A DNA stretch of 64,000 nucleotides. It comes from Garcia nutans (lineage: Eukaryota > Streptophyta > Magnoliopsida > Malpighiales > Euphorbiaceae). Positions 48,201-60,469 of this stretch are shown piece after piece. Location of the stretch: positions 3,045,501 through 3,109,500 of the forward strand of contig CANTUV010000035.1 in NCBI GenBank assembly GCA_947685225.1, read 5' to 3'. The notes under the pieces are model-generated. The model ran no database searches. It was not told where the DNA came from and saw nothing but the letters and a program-made list of their open reading frames with translations. A program made the translations under genes and the position numbers. Within the stretch, counting starts at the first letter, position 1. Each line of letters opens with the position of its first letter.

Positions 48201-50175
48201 TTACAGATAAACATTCAAGTTCCTGAAGAAGAGGTTCATCAAGATCTGAATTTCTGCAGCTGCCTGACTGTATCATAGCCACAAATTATGGTTTCTTACC
48301 AGCTAAAATCACTGGATCTTTCACTTCTTGGATCTCTATCTGATCCCGAAGAGAATCAGGTTGGATAATTTTTTGATTCCTTCATGAGTTTGAATCCTAT
48401 ACAGCTAAAAAACCTGTAGAAATTATCCTTAGTTATATGCAATATCAATGAAGCTTTTAGCAACACTATCAAATGCCATACCTAGCAAATGTCAATATTG
48501 GCTACCGCAGTTGCGTTTTTGGTGAACCTACCAGCTTGGTTTTGAGACCTTGCATACATGAGAAAATATCAGCAATTGTTGTTAACTACACAAAGAAATT
48601 AGGATGAATTTAAAAGAACCAAGACTTTTATCGGCATTGATTTTATAAATTTGTCCAGGAATATTGGGAGGTTGTTTAAGTTAAATCATTCTTTAAATAT
48701 CTGATCCCCCTGTCAGTCTGTTTGGCATTGCTCACAATGTAAGCATTAAGAAGTTGTCCAAAAGATTGCAGGGTATTATTAAAGAACCAGTATTGTAGCA
48801 TAAAATAAACAAACATTATATCAGAAGTGGAAACAGACTCATAGAAGTAGCAACTTTTATGGCTGAAACATGACAAGAATCATTGCTTATGGTTGTAAGA
48901 GATGTAAAGTTTTTCAAACCAAAATTGGTATCACCATCACAGTCTGTTTCAACTAGTTATATCACAATTTAGCAAAATTCAAATCCTATGAGATGTATTG
49001 AACTAAATCAGGGACACAAATGAAATCATAAATTTCCAAATTTTAATTAATTTAGATGAAAAAATACACAAAAAAAATGTTAGAAATTGAACCGGTACCT
49101 TGAATGTTATCATCTCCACGAAGTTCTCCAGCCTTGGCGATCTTTCCAAATCCTATAGAAGTAGATGATACAACTGCAGGCTCTCTTTCATTGGATAAAT
49201 CCTTCTGGAATTTCTTGAATGTATCCCGTCCAACAATTGGCTTAGAAGCCACAAATGGAATGGCAGATGATGCATCACCCTTTAACATTATACCAATGTT
49301 CTCAGTTGGACTTAAGAATTCATGCTTCTCACCAATGCCTTTTGTCTCTGGTGGCTTATGAGGCAGATACAGATGCGAAGATGTAGTGTTGTTTGACACT
49401 AAACCAGTCCTTTGGCTTGCATCTGAACACCCAAATTCCTTGCGTATATCTTGTACCTCTCTATGAATATCTTCTTTTTTCTTTGTCAGCATCAGGGACT
49501 TTTGTGAATGCAGAGATACAGTCTTATTGTCATCAAGGGTTGGCTTCGCTGACTTTTCATTTCGCTTCCCTGGTTCACCTGGTATACGAGTTAGAGAATG
49601 CTCATGTCTTAAGAACTCAACCTGCCTAGAAATAGTTTGGCGTGCCTTGCCATCAAGAGAAGATAAAGAGCTAGAAGAAATTTCATTTGTATTCCCATTT
49701 AGATGCAAGTCATGAATCTCCGCAGCATGGGTGTCTTTCTTTTTCTCATGAGTGCTTTTCACCTTATTGTCTTTCACATCCCGACTTGGCGCCACCTCCA
49801 CTTGGTTGTCATTTACCCCCACTTGAATGTTTTTCTCTGGGTTCTTAGGATGTCCTGCATCTGCTTGTGTAAGAGGTTCTTTCCTTGGTACAACTTGTTG
49901 ATAGAACCTTTCCAGTCAATTATCCAAGTCATTAAGTTCATTCTTGTATTTAGGCTTTTTGGAGCAACATGTTTCTGAAGCACACGTTTGAACAACCTTG
50001 CTCCCTCCATTTATTTGTTGCCACAATTTCTTTGTTTCCTCATCTCCATGATACATAACTTGCTTAGACTCTCTTTATCTTTCTGATGGAAGATTCTACC
50101 TTAGTCCTTAGATTCTATTCTTTGCAAGAACAAACCATACATTTCTGCTTTATTAATTGCCTCACCTATATATGT
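48201..50175 (-). pseudogene. RPW8-like gene with long tail, copy nearest the PPR gene (damaged)
   Basis: Reading right to left, 50175-50030 gives an RPW8-like helix (AINKAEMYG) with a stop. About 50040-49900 gives ETKKLWQQI, then VVQTCASETCCSKKPKY and LNDLDN with a further in-frame stop, matching the second half of the RPW8 domain. A long open polar tail runs 49900-49099 (Lys/Asp/Ser-rich, with DVKDNKVK). A donor AAG|GTACC is at 49098. Two further exons keep the frame open: 48339-48300 and 48267-48201, ending in TAA at 48203-48201. The hydrophobic N-terminal helix is missing and replaced by (TA)n-like DNA. The two stops and lost start suggest a pseudogene; the 3' exons are inferred from splice signals only. 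Confidence 0.55.
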
Positions 50176-50659
50176 ATATATATGTATATTGGAAATCTGA
50201 ATAAAATTTCACTATTGATGTTCTTTCATATACACAGAAAAGTGCACAAGAGAAGGTCTATACTTTATGATGTAACCATGTAAACTTTATCCATCAGTGT
50301 ATTATTATTGAAAATCAAACCCACTCAACAGTAGCCCCCCACCTTCTATGTATATATAACCAGTAACCTCAATATGTTGATTATGCTCATTTTATTAAAT
50401 TTGATGGGCAGGCCTGCCACAGCGATAAATCCTTGCAAAAGAAAAAGAAGAACATATTTTATCTATTTGGAAAGCTATATATACATACAGAAGATATATT
50501 TTTGAAAGACGTATATAAAAGAAATGACAACACTAAAAAAATAGGGGGAATTTGTGTTTATTGATAGATATACAAGCTGTGAATCATATGTACAGTTGAG
50601 GAAGCTTACATCAAAAGGTAATAATGCTAATATATAACTTATACCTGTTGCTTCTTGAT

Positions 50660-52085
50660 TTAGTCCTCAATATTCTCCTCCTCATTCTCATTTGTGATTT
50701 TTTCCTTTACATGATTCATTGGTTCAAATTTTGTCTTAGTTCTTTGCACTTTCTCAGGAGAATCTTTAACCTTCATTAGCTCATGAGGCAGATTTGGATG
50801 CAGAGCTGAAGATATTGCATCCTTCTTTTTGGTTGCATTTAAGGGCTCAAGTTTCACAGGAGCGTCTTTCACCTTCCCGGTAGCATTATCTTTGATACTT
50901 CTTGGTTCTGCAAGTACAAATGGATGCAATGTTGTATTGATGGCCTCATGCCTTTTATGAGTGTCTTTCACCTTAACATCATAAATATCTTTAACCTTCA
51001 ATGATTTAGGATCCCCATGAATATCTCTAACCTTGGATGAATCTAAAGGCGCAATCTCTGTATTGATCTTAGTTGGCTTCAAGGGTTCAAATTTTTCACG
51101 ACTTTTTTCATGTCCTGATCATGAATATTCTTGACCTTCAAAGGCTGAAGATCAGGCTTAAATGATTTCGACGTTGCACTTTCTGTGTCCATTTTCTCAG
51201 TTGAATCATCTAAGGGCTCCAACTTAGTGTCTTTCATCCCTTTATTAAAACAATTGACCTTTGTTATTGGCAGCTGATCTGAAGATGGAGTTGTTCTACC
51301 AACAGCATTGATAGGTAAATTTGAGTGCTTTGATCCTTGCGAGTGTCTTTCATCTCCTGATAATTATCTTTTACCATCAATGGATCAGCCATGCTTGTTC
51401 CACTCAAAGATGCAGCAACATTGTCTTGCAAGGGAGGCTGCAATGATGAGTACGCTTGGCCCCCTTGTTGTTTGTGTGAATTTGATGCAGAAACAGGGTG
51501 CTGGGATTTCCTTTCATCCATAGATGCAACAAGTTCTTGTAAAGAAGGCTGCGATGACACGTGTGTTTGCTTCTCTTCTTGTTTGTGTAATTTTGATCTT
51601 GATGCAGAAACAGGCAGCTGAGATGTAGTCTGTTTATCTGCTTTTCTGTCATCCTCCATTTCCCGGCCATGAAGTTTTTTAAGCATAGACTTCATGTCTC
51701 TCACATCATCTTTAATTTCTTTAACCCCTATGCATGCCTCAATCATACTAATAGCATAAAAGCTTTTAAGCGGATTATCCAAGTCGATAAGGTCCTTCAT
51801 GTAACGAGGCTTTGTGAAGCAATAGCAGCAACCTGTATCTGATAAGCACTTGAGAACAAGCTGCTCCCCTTCCATTATTTTCTTCAACAGTGTCTGTATT
51901 TCCTCATTTCCCTGAGCTAGCATTTTGTTTAGCAATTCAATCCTTTCAGTACTTATGGATTTTATCTTGGATTCACTGCTCTGCAAGATAGACTCATACA
52001 TTTCTTATTTTACCTTTACTTTCAACACAGCGTTTAACAACTTTCCTAGTACAACTTCCATAGCTACATCAATAATAATCAACAT
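50660..52085 (-). pseudogene. RPW8-like gene with Lys/Asp-rich repetitive tail (frame-broken)
   Basis: ATG at 52085 opens MLIIIDVAMEVVLGKLLNAV, the RPW8 N-terminal helix. Codon 27 is TAA (52007-52005) where paralogous sequence has sense codons. From 52001 the frame is open through EEIQTLLKKIMEGEQLVLKC, CFTKPRYMKDLIDLDN and DDVRDMKSMLKKL, the RPW8 core. A Ser/Gln/His-rich segment follows, with a repeated PVSAS-SHKQ motif. A frame change near 51300 and another in an A-run near 51095 lead into a tail of KVKD-type repeats (KVRDIHGD, KVKDIYD, KVKDTHK, KVKDAPV, KVKDSP), ending at TAG/TAA about 50660. If the shifts are assembly errors the product would be about 470 aa; as read, it is a pseudogene. 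Confidence 0.6.
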
Positions 52086-52809
52086 CTCCACTATTTAAAT
52101 GGGAAAAGAAATTATTCAGTTCTCCAACTCTAGAAATTTTGATTACTTGAATTTTGACGACATTGATTTGTAACTATTTAAACATGATCCTTCATAATAT
52201 TAATAAATTGAACAAAGTAAATAATTAATTAAGCATAAATTAAACAAAGTAAAGAATTAATTAAATTTCTTGGCCTCTAAATTGATAACAGCGGTATATC
52301 AATATCTTGTCCTTGTCTTATTAGTTATCAAAGAATTAAAGAAAGCATATATGCCTGTGGATTTCTACAATATTTTATTGGGACCTAAAAAGAAGCTGAG
52401 AAGAAGAAAAGAACCAAGACAAGGAAGGATATTTTATTTTATTTGTTTAAAGTAAAACTAAGATTTATTCTTGAATGAAAAAATCAACAAGACCTAATTC
52501 ATAATCTCTATTTCTTAAATAAATAAATAAAAGAAGAGAGCCCAATAATCATTCAAGGGAATAATTACTTTTCCTCTTTGCTCTTGCTGGAAATATGTCC
52601 CATTCTTCAACAAAAATTGAACCTTAAAGCACCTGGTGAGCTCTGAAAAGCACCCAGTCACTGGACCCTTCGAGCAATCCCTAGTAATGCTTGCTGCAGT
52701 TGCTGTTCATGGAAAATCTGAAACCACAAAAATCAATAAATTAGAGAATAAATTAAGCAAACAAACAAATCACAACACTTCATTTGAGCATTCCATTGCT
52801 TGTTTAGCA

Positions 52810-52914
52810 ACTTTTCAGCGAGCTAAACATTTCTGGTTTCACCTTTTATTTCAGCACAGCCTTTAACAATCTTCCTAGTATCAATTCCACAGCTTCATCA
52901 ATAATAATGAACAT
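52810..52914 (-). pseudogene. RPW8-like N-terminal remnant
   Basis: ATG at 52914 opens MFIIIDEAVELILGRLLKAVL, the same N-terminal helix as the neighbour at 52085, followed at once by a stop. The rest of the gene is missing. DNA upstream (52930-53290) repeats that upstream of the neighbour (52120-52460). Confidence 0.7.
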
Positions 52915-53289
52915 CACTACTCTTTAACTGGGGAAAAAATTATTCAGTTTGCCAACTTTTGAAATTTTAATTGCTTAAATTTTTACATGAAATTGGTTTC
53001 TAACTACTTAAACATGATCTTGCATTTTATGAATAAATGAAACAAAGTAAAGAATTAGTTATTCTTGGTTTCTAATCTTATCATCCAATAAGTTAAATGA
53101 CTTGTTCTTGTCTTATTAGTTATCCAAGGATTAGAGAAAGCATATATGCCTGTCAATTTCTACAATATTTTGGTGGACCTAACAAGAACCTCAACCTGAC
53201 AGAAGAAAAAAAGAACCAAGATTAGTGAGGGATTGGATTTTATTTTTATTTGTTTAAAATAAAACTAAGATTAATTTTAAGAGACCAAG

Positions 53290-54438
53290 AATACTAAAAG
53301 GCTCTTATTATCAGAAATAATCAAACATGACCTGATTCTTTTTTAATTGTATGTTCAAGAGAATAATTACATCCTTTTGTTCTAGCCTGGACGGTGTTCC
53401 ATTCTTCAAGGACACTTAACCCCTGAAGTATTTTCTCCTCCTGCTTTTTTATTTTAATTAAGTTGATTCTACATTCAACCATTATCTTACCTTCTTTGGC
53501 AAACTACAGGAAATTAAGCAGCCGAAAAAAAAATCACCTGATGGGGACTAAAAATCCTTCAACCTCTAGACTCTGATTATCTCTAATAATACTTGAATTC
53601 CTTATTGTTGTGAATGTTGTTGTTCTTGAACCAGGAGAAGCTTTCTGATCCTGGATAATTTGGAACAAAAAGAATCAAGAAATTAAATAATAAAGTAAAC
53701 CCATATTGCTATACATTTCAGAACTCGGTTGCTTACAGGAAAAGAGAGAGAAGATCCATTTCAATGACCTACATTTTCTTCTCCCCCAGTTCCCACTTCG
53801 TGCTTTCTCTGTTTTCCTACATAACAAGAGCAGAGTCCTCAAATAGTCAAATCAATCTCCTGGGTCACAGAGCCCAAAATCTACAGAGGCTTCACCTAAA
53901 AGCCCACATCATTTATATATATATAAGCATAGGTGCTTGTAGAACCATTTATAAGAAAGAAAAGAACTTTTACAGGCATTGAGTAGTTCGACTGGTTACC
54001 CAAATATGATCTCAGACACTCAATTCCAATCGTTAGAGATGTGAATAAAATTTCATTAATGATGTTCTTTCATATTGAACAATAGAAGATCTATATTCTA
54101 TGATATAACCATGAAAACTTTATCCATCTGTGTATTATTACTGAAAATCAAACCCACTCAGCAGTAACCCCCCACCTTCTATGAATATTTAACCAATAAC
54201 CTCAGTATGTTGATTGTGCTCTCTTTTATTAAATTTTGAGAGGCAGGGCTGCCAAAAAAACAAATTCTTTCAAAGAAAAAGATGAACACATTTAATATAT
54301 TCATAAAGCTATATATACATACACAGAAGATATATTTAAAAGAAATGACAGCTTTAAAAAAAATAGGGGAATTTGTGTTTATTGATAGATATGCAAGCTG
54401 TTTATTACATGTACAGTTGAGGAAGCTTACAGCAAAAG
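53290..54438. other. Intergenic duplicated DNA between RPW8-like copies
   Basis: Upstream region of the left copies and downstream flank of the right copy. The 72-residue frame at 53764-53982 is not supported by the duplicate at 56340-56480 and is treated as chance. Confidence 0.5.
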
Positions 54439-54600
54439 GTAACAATGCTAATATATAACTTGTTGAATCAAAGGAGCTGGTATTTTTTATATCATCAATC
54501 CATCATCAATAATTATCAGGAGATGAAAGAGATCGATGATATAAAAAATTACCAGCTCCTTTGATTCAACAGGAATAAGTTACATATTAGCATTATTACC
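54439..54600. repeat. Hairpin: about 62-bp inverted repeat with 30-bp loop
   Basis: Arms 54439-54500 and 54531-54600 are near-perfect complements through GCTAATATATAACTTGTTG, AATCAAAGGAGCTGGTA and TTTTTTATATCATC. The left arm begins with the sequence that ends the tail gene in the left duplicate (50619-50640). The loop carries an inverted copy of ATAATTATCAGGAGATGAAAGA, found in direct orientation as coding sequence at 54618-54650 and 51350-51375. This points to a template-switch or inverted-duplication event rather than a MITE. Confidence 0.85.
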
Positions 54601-54639
54601 TGTTGATAAAATAGGAGTGTCTTTCATCTCCTGATAATT

Positions 54640-55386
54640 ATATATCTTTTACCATTGCTGGATCAGCCATGCTTATTCTACCCAAAGATGCAGCAACATG
54701 TCTTGAAAAGGAGGCTGCGATGATGAGTGCGTTTGGCCCCCTTGCTTGTGTGAATTTGATGCAGAAACAGGAAGCTGGGATTTCCTTTCATCTATAGATG
54801 CAACACTTTCTGGCAAGTAGGGCTGCGATGACATGTGTTTGCTCCTCTTCTTATTCGTGTAATTTTTAATTTGATGCAGAAACAGGCTGCTGAGATGTAG
54901 GTTTTTTATCTGCTTTTGCATCATCATCCATTGCCCGGTCACAAAGTTCTTTAACAATGGACTTCATGCCTTCCATATCATCATGTTTTTTTTAATATCA
55001 TCATGAATTTGTCATCCCCGCGTGCGTCTCAACCATAATAATCCAACAGAACTTGTCAAGCGAATCATCCAAGTCTTTTAAGGTCCTTCATGTAACGCGG
55101 CCTATTATAGCAACTGCAACAATATGTTTCTGATGAGCACTCGAGAAGAAGCTGCTCCCCTCCCCTCCCTTTATTTTGTTGAACAGTATCTGCATTTCCT
55201 CATTTCCCTGAGCTTGCATTTTGTTTAGCACTTAATCTTTTCAAGACTTGGATTAATGGAATTTATCTTGGACTCGATGCTCAGCAGGATATAATCATAG
55301 GTTTCTGCTTTCTCCTTTGCTTGCGACACGGCGATTAACAACTTTTCCAATATCACTCCCACAGCTAAATCGATAGTAACCAACAT
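54640..55386 (-). pseudogene. RPW8-like gene, third tailed copy (heavily broken)
   Basis: ATG at 55386 opens MLVTIDLAVGVILEKLLIAV and continues AKEKAETYDYILLS, the RPW8 start without the early stop of its neighbour. Frameshifts and several stops follow within 55260-54980. The tail piece at 54957-54673 carries the PVSASNSHKQ and SSQPYLPES motifs of the copy at 50660-52085. The KVKD tail is absent: sequence from about 54610 to 54440 is a hairpin formed from the gene's 3' end. Confidence 0.7.
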
Positions 55387-56480
55387 CACTACTCTTTAAA
55401 TGGGTAAAGAAATTATTCAGTTCTCCAACTCTAGAAACTGTACTTGGATCTTTACATGACATTGATTGTTACTAATTACTATTGAAACATGATCCTTTAT
55501 ATAATATTAATAAATTAAACAAAGTAAAGAATCAATTAAATTTCTTGGCTTCTAAATTGATAAAACCAGTATATCAATATCTTGTTCTTGTCATATTAGT
55601 TATCAAAGAATTAAAGAAAGCATATACGCCTGTCAATTTCTACATTATTTTGGTGGGACCTAACAAGAACCTGATAGAAGAAGAAAAGAACCAAAACCAA
55701 GGAAAGATATTTTATTTTATTTGTTTGACGTAAAACTAAGATTTTTCTTGAATGAAACAATCAACAAGACCTAATTCATTATCTCTATTTCTCAAATAAA
55801 TAAACAAAAGAAGAGAACCCGATAATCATGCAAGAGAATAATTACTTTTCCTCTTTGCTCTTGCCAGATATATGTTCCATTCTTCATAAAGATAGAACCT
55901 TCAAAGTACCTGATGGGCTCTGAAAAGCACGCAACCACTGGACCGTTCATGCAATCCCTAGTAATGTTTATTGATGTTTCTGTTTATGGAAAATCTGAAA
56001 CCACAAAAATCAGTAAATTAGAGAAATATATTAACCAAACACACAAATCACAACACTACATTTGAGCATTCCACTACTTATTTAGCGACCATTCAGCAAG
56101 CGGCCACAAAGAAAATCACCTGATGGGGTCTGAAATTCATCCAATCACTAGACTCTGATAATCTCTAATAATGCTCGAATGCCTTATTGTTGCGACTGTT
56201 GTTGTTCTTGACTCAGAAGAAGCTCTCTGTTCCAGGATAACTTGCAACAACAAGAATCAAGAAATTAAAGAACAAAGTAAACCCATTTTACTACATTTCA
56301 GCAATCAGTTGCTTGTAAAAGAAAAGAGAGAAAATACACTTCAATGACCTACATTTCTTCTTCCAAGTTCCCATTTCCTCTGTACTTTCTCTGTTTTCCT
56401 CCGTAGCAAGAACGTAAGTCCTCAAATAGACATATCCATTTCTCCTGGCTCACAGAGCCCAAAATCTACATAGGTTTTGG

Positions 56481-58148
56481 GCCTAAAACCCCATTTGATT
56501 GTCCATTCAATTCTAAACCGTTGGCATTTTTAATATATATATAAATATTGTATCGATAAAAAAAATAATAAAAATAAGACATATTTTTAATATATGTTAA
56601 GTATATATTAAATATATATTTGATATATATTGTAAAATGTAGAAAAGTAATATTTTTGTGAAGAGTATAAATGAAATTTTGAAGAAAAAAGTAATATTTT
56701 ATATAATTTTTTTATAATATTTGTTCTAGGAAAAAGAATTATGCTTTTTGTTATTAAAATATTTATGACTATATTTGTTTCAGTTTCAATAATTGATTTT
56801 TAAAAATATTTTAACTATTTAATTAAAAAATTATATAATACGACCGTCATTTCATTTAAATATCTTAGTTAAAATGGCAAACTAATTAAATAATGATAAA
56901 ATTTTTATTTTTTATTAATAAGAAATTAAAAAGATTTATCGAAAAAGATTTTAGAGTATATTTTAAAAAAATATTGCCATATATTATAATTTAATTAGTT
57001 TGTGATTGTAACTAAAAAATTTAGTTAAAATTATTATTGTACCATATAATTTATCAACTAATTGTCCGATGACTTATACATATAAGAGATTCAAAATTCT
57101 ACTTTTGGTTGATGACCTTCCTACTCCTAAATATTTTAAGGCTATTATAATCTTTATTTATATTTGTTTTTTTATATGTGCTAATTCATATAATTATTTT
57201 ATTAATAGATGTATGGTATTAGTTATCTCATATTTAGAAATCCAAATTTTATATGAATGTTATTAAATAAATATTATTTTATTAATTTTTATAATTTTTT
57301 TATTAATTACATAGAAATGAAAAATACTTATACTCAAATCTAAAATTTAAGAGTAAGCAACACATACTTCTGGTTGGTGGTTAATAATTTTTATATTTAA
57401 AATGAGTAAGTTTCTAAAATTCATTTTTTGAGATAAGAAATAAATGAATTTAAAATAAATAAAAATAATATGCTTTGTTTATCATCAAATTAAATAGATG
57501 TAAATCATTAATCTTTTAAAGTTTAAAACTATTAAGTATTGTTAAATATAGATAATTAAAAAATAATGTAAATTGAATTTTTTTTATATATATAAATATG
57601 TTATTTGGAATAATTTATGCATAATAATTTAATTAAATTATTAATAAAATATTAAATTAAATTAAATTAAATTATTTTAAATGAGTTTTTTCAAATAGAG
57701 TGTTAATATTTTTTTTTTGAAAATAATAAACATAGAGTGTTAATATAATAAACATTTAATATATGTAAAAAGATTATTTCAATAACAATGATGAAGAAAG
57801 AGGATATCAAACGCATCAGTACCTTTAATGGTTGAATGAAGTGCTTTATTCTGCAATTATTTTTACTTATTGTAGAAAAAGCATATAATTTTCATAATTA
57901 TTATTGATTTTTATTTTCAATGATTACGAATTCGTAGAATAAATGATTGCTAAAGTTCACTAATTAAACAATAAATAAATAATAAAATAAAATACTAAAA
58001 TTTTAAGACTTAAACTTATACATTGCAATTGAATGGTGTGGTATCGTCTTAACTCGAAGAGTTACTTGGTTTAGTTGATATATTGGCTTAAATCCCCAGG
58101 CATTTAATTTAACTAATTTTAGTTTATGGTGGTATGATGTGGGATTAT
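56481..58148. other. AT-rich intergenic DNA
   Basis: No supported gene; long A/T runs and (TA)n only. Confidence 0.55.
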
Positions 58149-58290
58149 TGGTTAATTGTTCAAACAAGATGAAAATTTTAGGGAGGATTGCCTGTTTATG
58201 TTGGAGCTTGTGAAAGGCTAGGAATGAGTTCCTTTTCAAAGGAACAAGTCCTAATCCAGAGTCCACTGCGTTCAGAACTTCTAATATCTA
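58149..58290 (+). pseudogene. Remnant of LINE RT zinc-binding/RNase H-like region
   Basis: One plus frame reads GRIACLCWSL, a TGA, then KARNEFLFKGTSPNPES and TSNIY. The W-S/A-L/I-W-K-A-R-N-x-x-x-F pattern is characteristic of the zf-RVT to RNase H junction of plant L1-type LINEs and derived host sequences; here the Trp before KARN is a stop. Flanks are AT-rich without further homology that I can see, so it is a short relic. Confidence 0.6.
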
Positions 58291-58299
58291 TTTATAATA

Positions 58300-60189
58300 T
58301 GGTAAATCCCTGCAGTTATGTTTAAATGATATTAGAAACAGGTCAGATAATGAGACTTCTATAGGGAGCTGGTAGTTTGGCAAATTTTTGGACTAACCTC
58401 TTGAAATTGGATCAAAATTAGGAAAATTAGAAGTGTGCACGGATTGAATTCAATCGGAATTGAAAAAAAAATCTCAATCAGACCAAACCTGACATATTAG
58501 AAAAAATTACAATCCAACATCGGCCGAGTAATAGTTATTTTCAAATGACCCGTGCAAAATCGAGTTCGGTCGGATAAAAGCGTAAATTAGGATTGGGTCA
58601 TTTATGGGCTTTATATTGAGCTTAATTATTCAATATTTTAAAAAATAAATTCATACTATTATTTCAGCCTCGATATTTTCCAAATATATTTAATTGATTT
58701 ATTTTTGTCAAATTTTTTTATAAAAGACTAGGCTATGATATTCTAAAAATTACTTCAATGATAAAAAATTTAAAACGGCCAATAAATTATAAAATCACTT
58801 TTCAAAAGATTTATAATCAAAATATTAAAGCCTACTTTCTAATTTCAAATTAGTGTTCCCATCCCACTTTCTATTTATAGTCCATAATTATAATCCAATT
58901 ATAATTAATTAATTAATTACAACTTATTATAAAATAAAATCTTCAAGCTATCTAAGTTATGAAAAATTACTTGCACCAACAAATAGAAATCAATAATCAA
59001 CTAGTTTTAATGTTTGGTGATCAGTTTGATTAACGAAAAATAAATAAGAATAGACAAACTATTGATTATTAATTTAATAAATAGAAAAAAAATGATGTAA
59101 GCAAAAATAATTGGTCATTGAAGCCATTATCAGCACACCAAGATGAACACACATGCAAGAGAAAAATCACAGATCAATCGTTCAACACACCAAATAAATG
59201 CACAATAACTCAACGCACCAAAGAAGAGAACAATCTCAGCAACTTAAGCTACTCAATACACTAAATAAGTGCACAACTTCAGCCGCTCAACTCACCAAAT
59301 CCAAGGCGTCCAACAAAAAAATTTCAGCAATATAACAGCACAATTAACTCAAAGAAGATCGAACAACAATTTAATTAATAATCTAACAATCAAATTAAAC
59401 TCCATCATCACAATTAACTCCGAACATCAATTATTATAGTAGTGTAAAAAAATTATTGAGAAAATATCATAATCTGGTTTCATTAAAATCACATCAAGTC
59501 ATAACTCAACTAAATATAACAATAATATCAAAATTTACAAAAATAAAATATGTATTAGTTTGATTTTACTAAAATCACATAAAGTCTTAACTAATTTAAA
59601 GATACAGTAAACTTTAAAAATGATTTTTAAAAGTAATAAATTTTTTTTTGCCATTAACAAATTTCATTATCAAAAGAGCATAACAATACACTCTTTGTCT
59701 ATACACCAACATGAACAATTGAACATTGAACAAATCAAAGAATGAGCAGCCTGCTAAGTTGCAGATCAATAGTTCAATACCATATTAGCACTACCAAATA
59801 TCCAAAAACCAAAATCCTAAATATCAACCCACTCTAATAGACTACCACAACAATACAAATTTAGTAAGACTGTACAATCTTATTAGCACCTAAGCTCAGC
59901 GACTCTCAAGCAGAACAACAACTCAACTACAATACAGAATCCATCTAAGCACATCCAAAAAAGTCCATAAGGTATCAAAACTTTTAAACCAATACCAAGA
60001 ATCAACTGTGAATCGTGTTCTTATTTAATTTTTAATTCTTTCATTTTCATTTTTATTTCTTTAATTTTTTTTGTAAGTCATTTATTGTTAGTTTATTCTT
60101 TATTGTTAGTTTATTCTTTATTGTTCTGTTTTTGTTTAGGATTGTAGTTAAATTATATGTTTATTTACTAGTATTATGTAATACTAAAT
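58300..60189. other. Non-coding DNA, A/C-biased on the plus strand
   Basis: 58440-58620 has GGTCGG/TTCGGTCGG-type words of a degenerate element. 59120-59330 has about five degenerate repeats of CTCAACNCACCAAAT. 59470-59600 contains a duplicated AAAATCACATCAAGTC-type block. The strand shows strong C-over-G skew from about 58900 to 60000. No reading frame is supported. Confidence 0.5.
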
Positions 60190-60469
60190 ATTTAGGTTTA
60201 TCACTACTATCCTCTAATATTTTATTTAAATTTTTTTAAAAAATTTTGGGATCATTTATATGTTTTATTGCTTCTAAAATAGGTTCTTGTTCTTTAGTTA
60301 AAATATTTATTGATATACTACTATTTTCAAAGTTAGTATCTGTATCATCTATCTGGTTTATTTCTTCAGGATTTGAATATCTCTCAGAAATTGAATAATC
60401 TAAATACAATTCATAAATTTTATTTAATACAAATTCTTCTAAATTTAATTCTTGTAATTTTTTATTAAA

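Larger units (their letters stand above)
50040..56480. repeat. Segmental duplication around the tailed RPW8-like copies
   Basis: The 3' flank at 50260-50560 recurs at 54100-54390 (both contain CCCCCCACCTTCTATG/CCCCCACCTTCTATGA). Coding parts at 51340-52090 recur at 54620-55390. Upstream parts at 52120-52720 recur at 55420-56010 and partly at 52930-53400. Further-upstream parts at 53530-53920 recur at 56110-56480. The unit is about 3.3-3.8 kb, with a deletion of the KVKD tail in the right copy. Confidence 0.85.

Noticed and set aside
58003..58266. 87-codon minus frame
   Set aside because: Opposite strand of the LINE RNase H-type remnant, whose motifs are on the plus strand.
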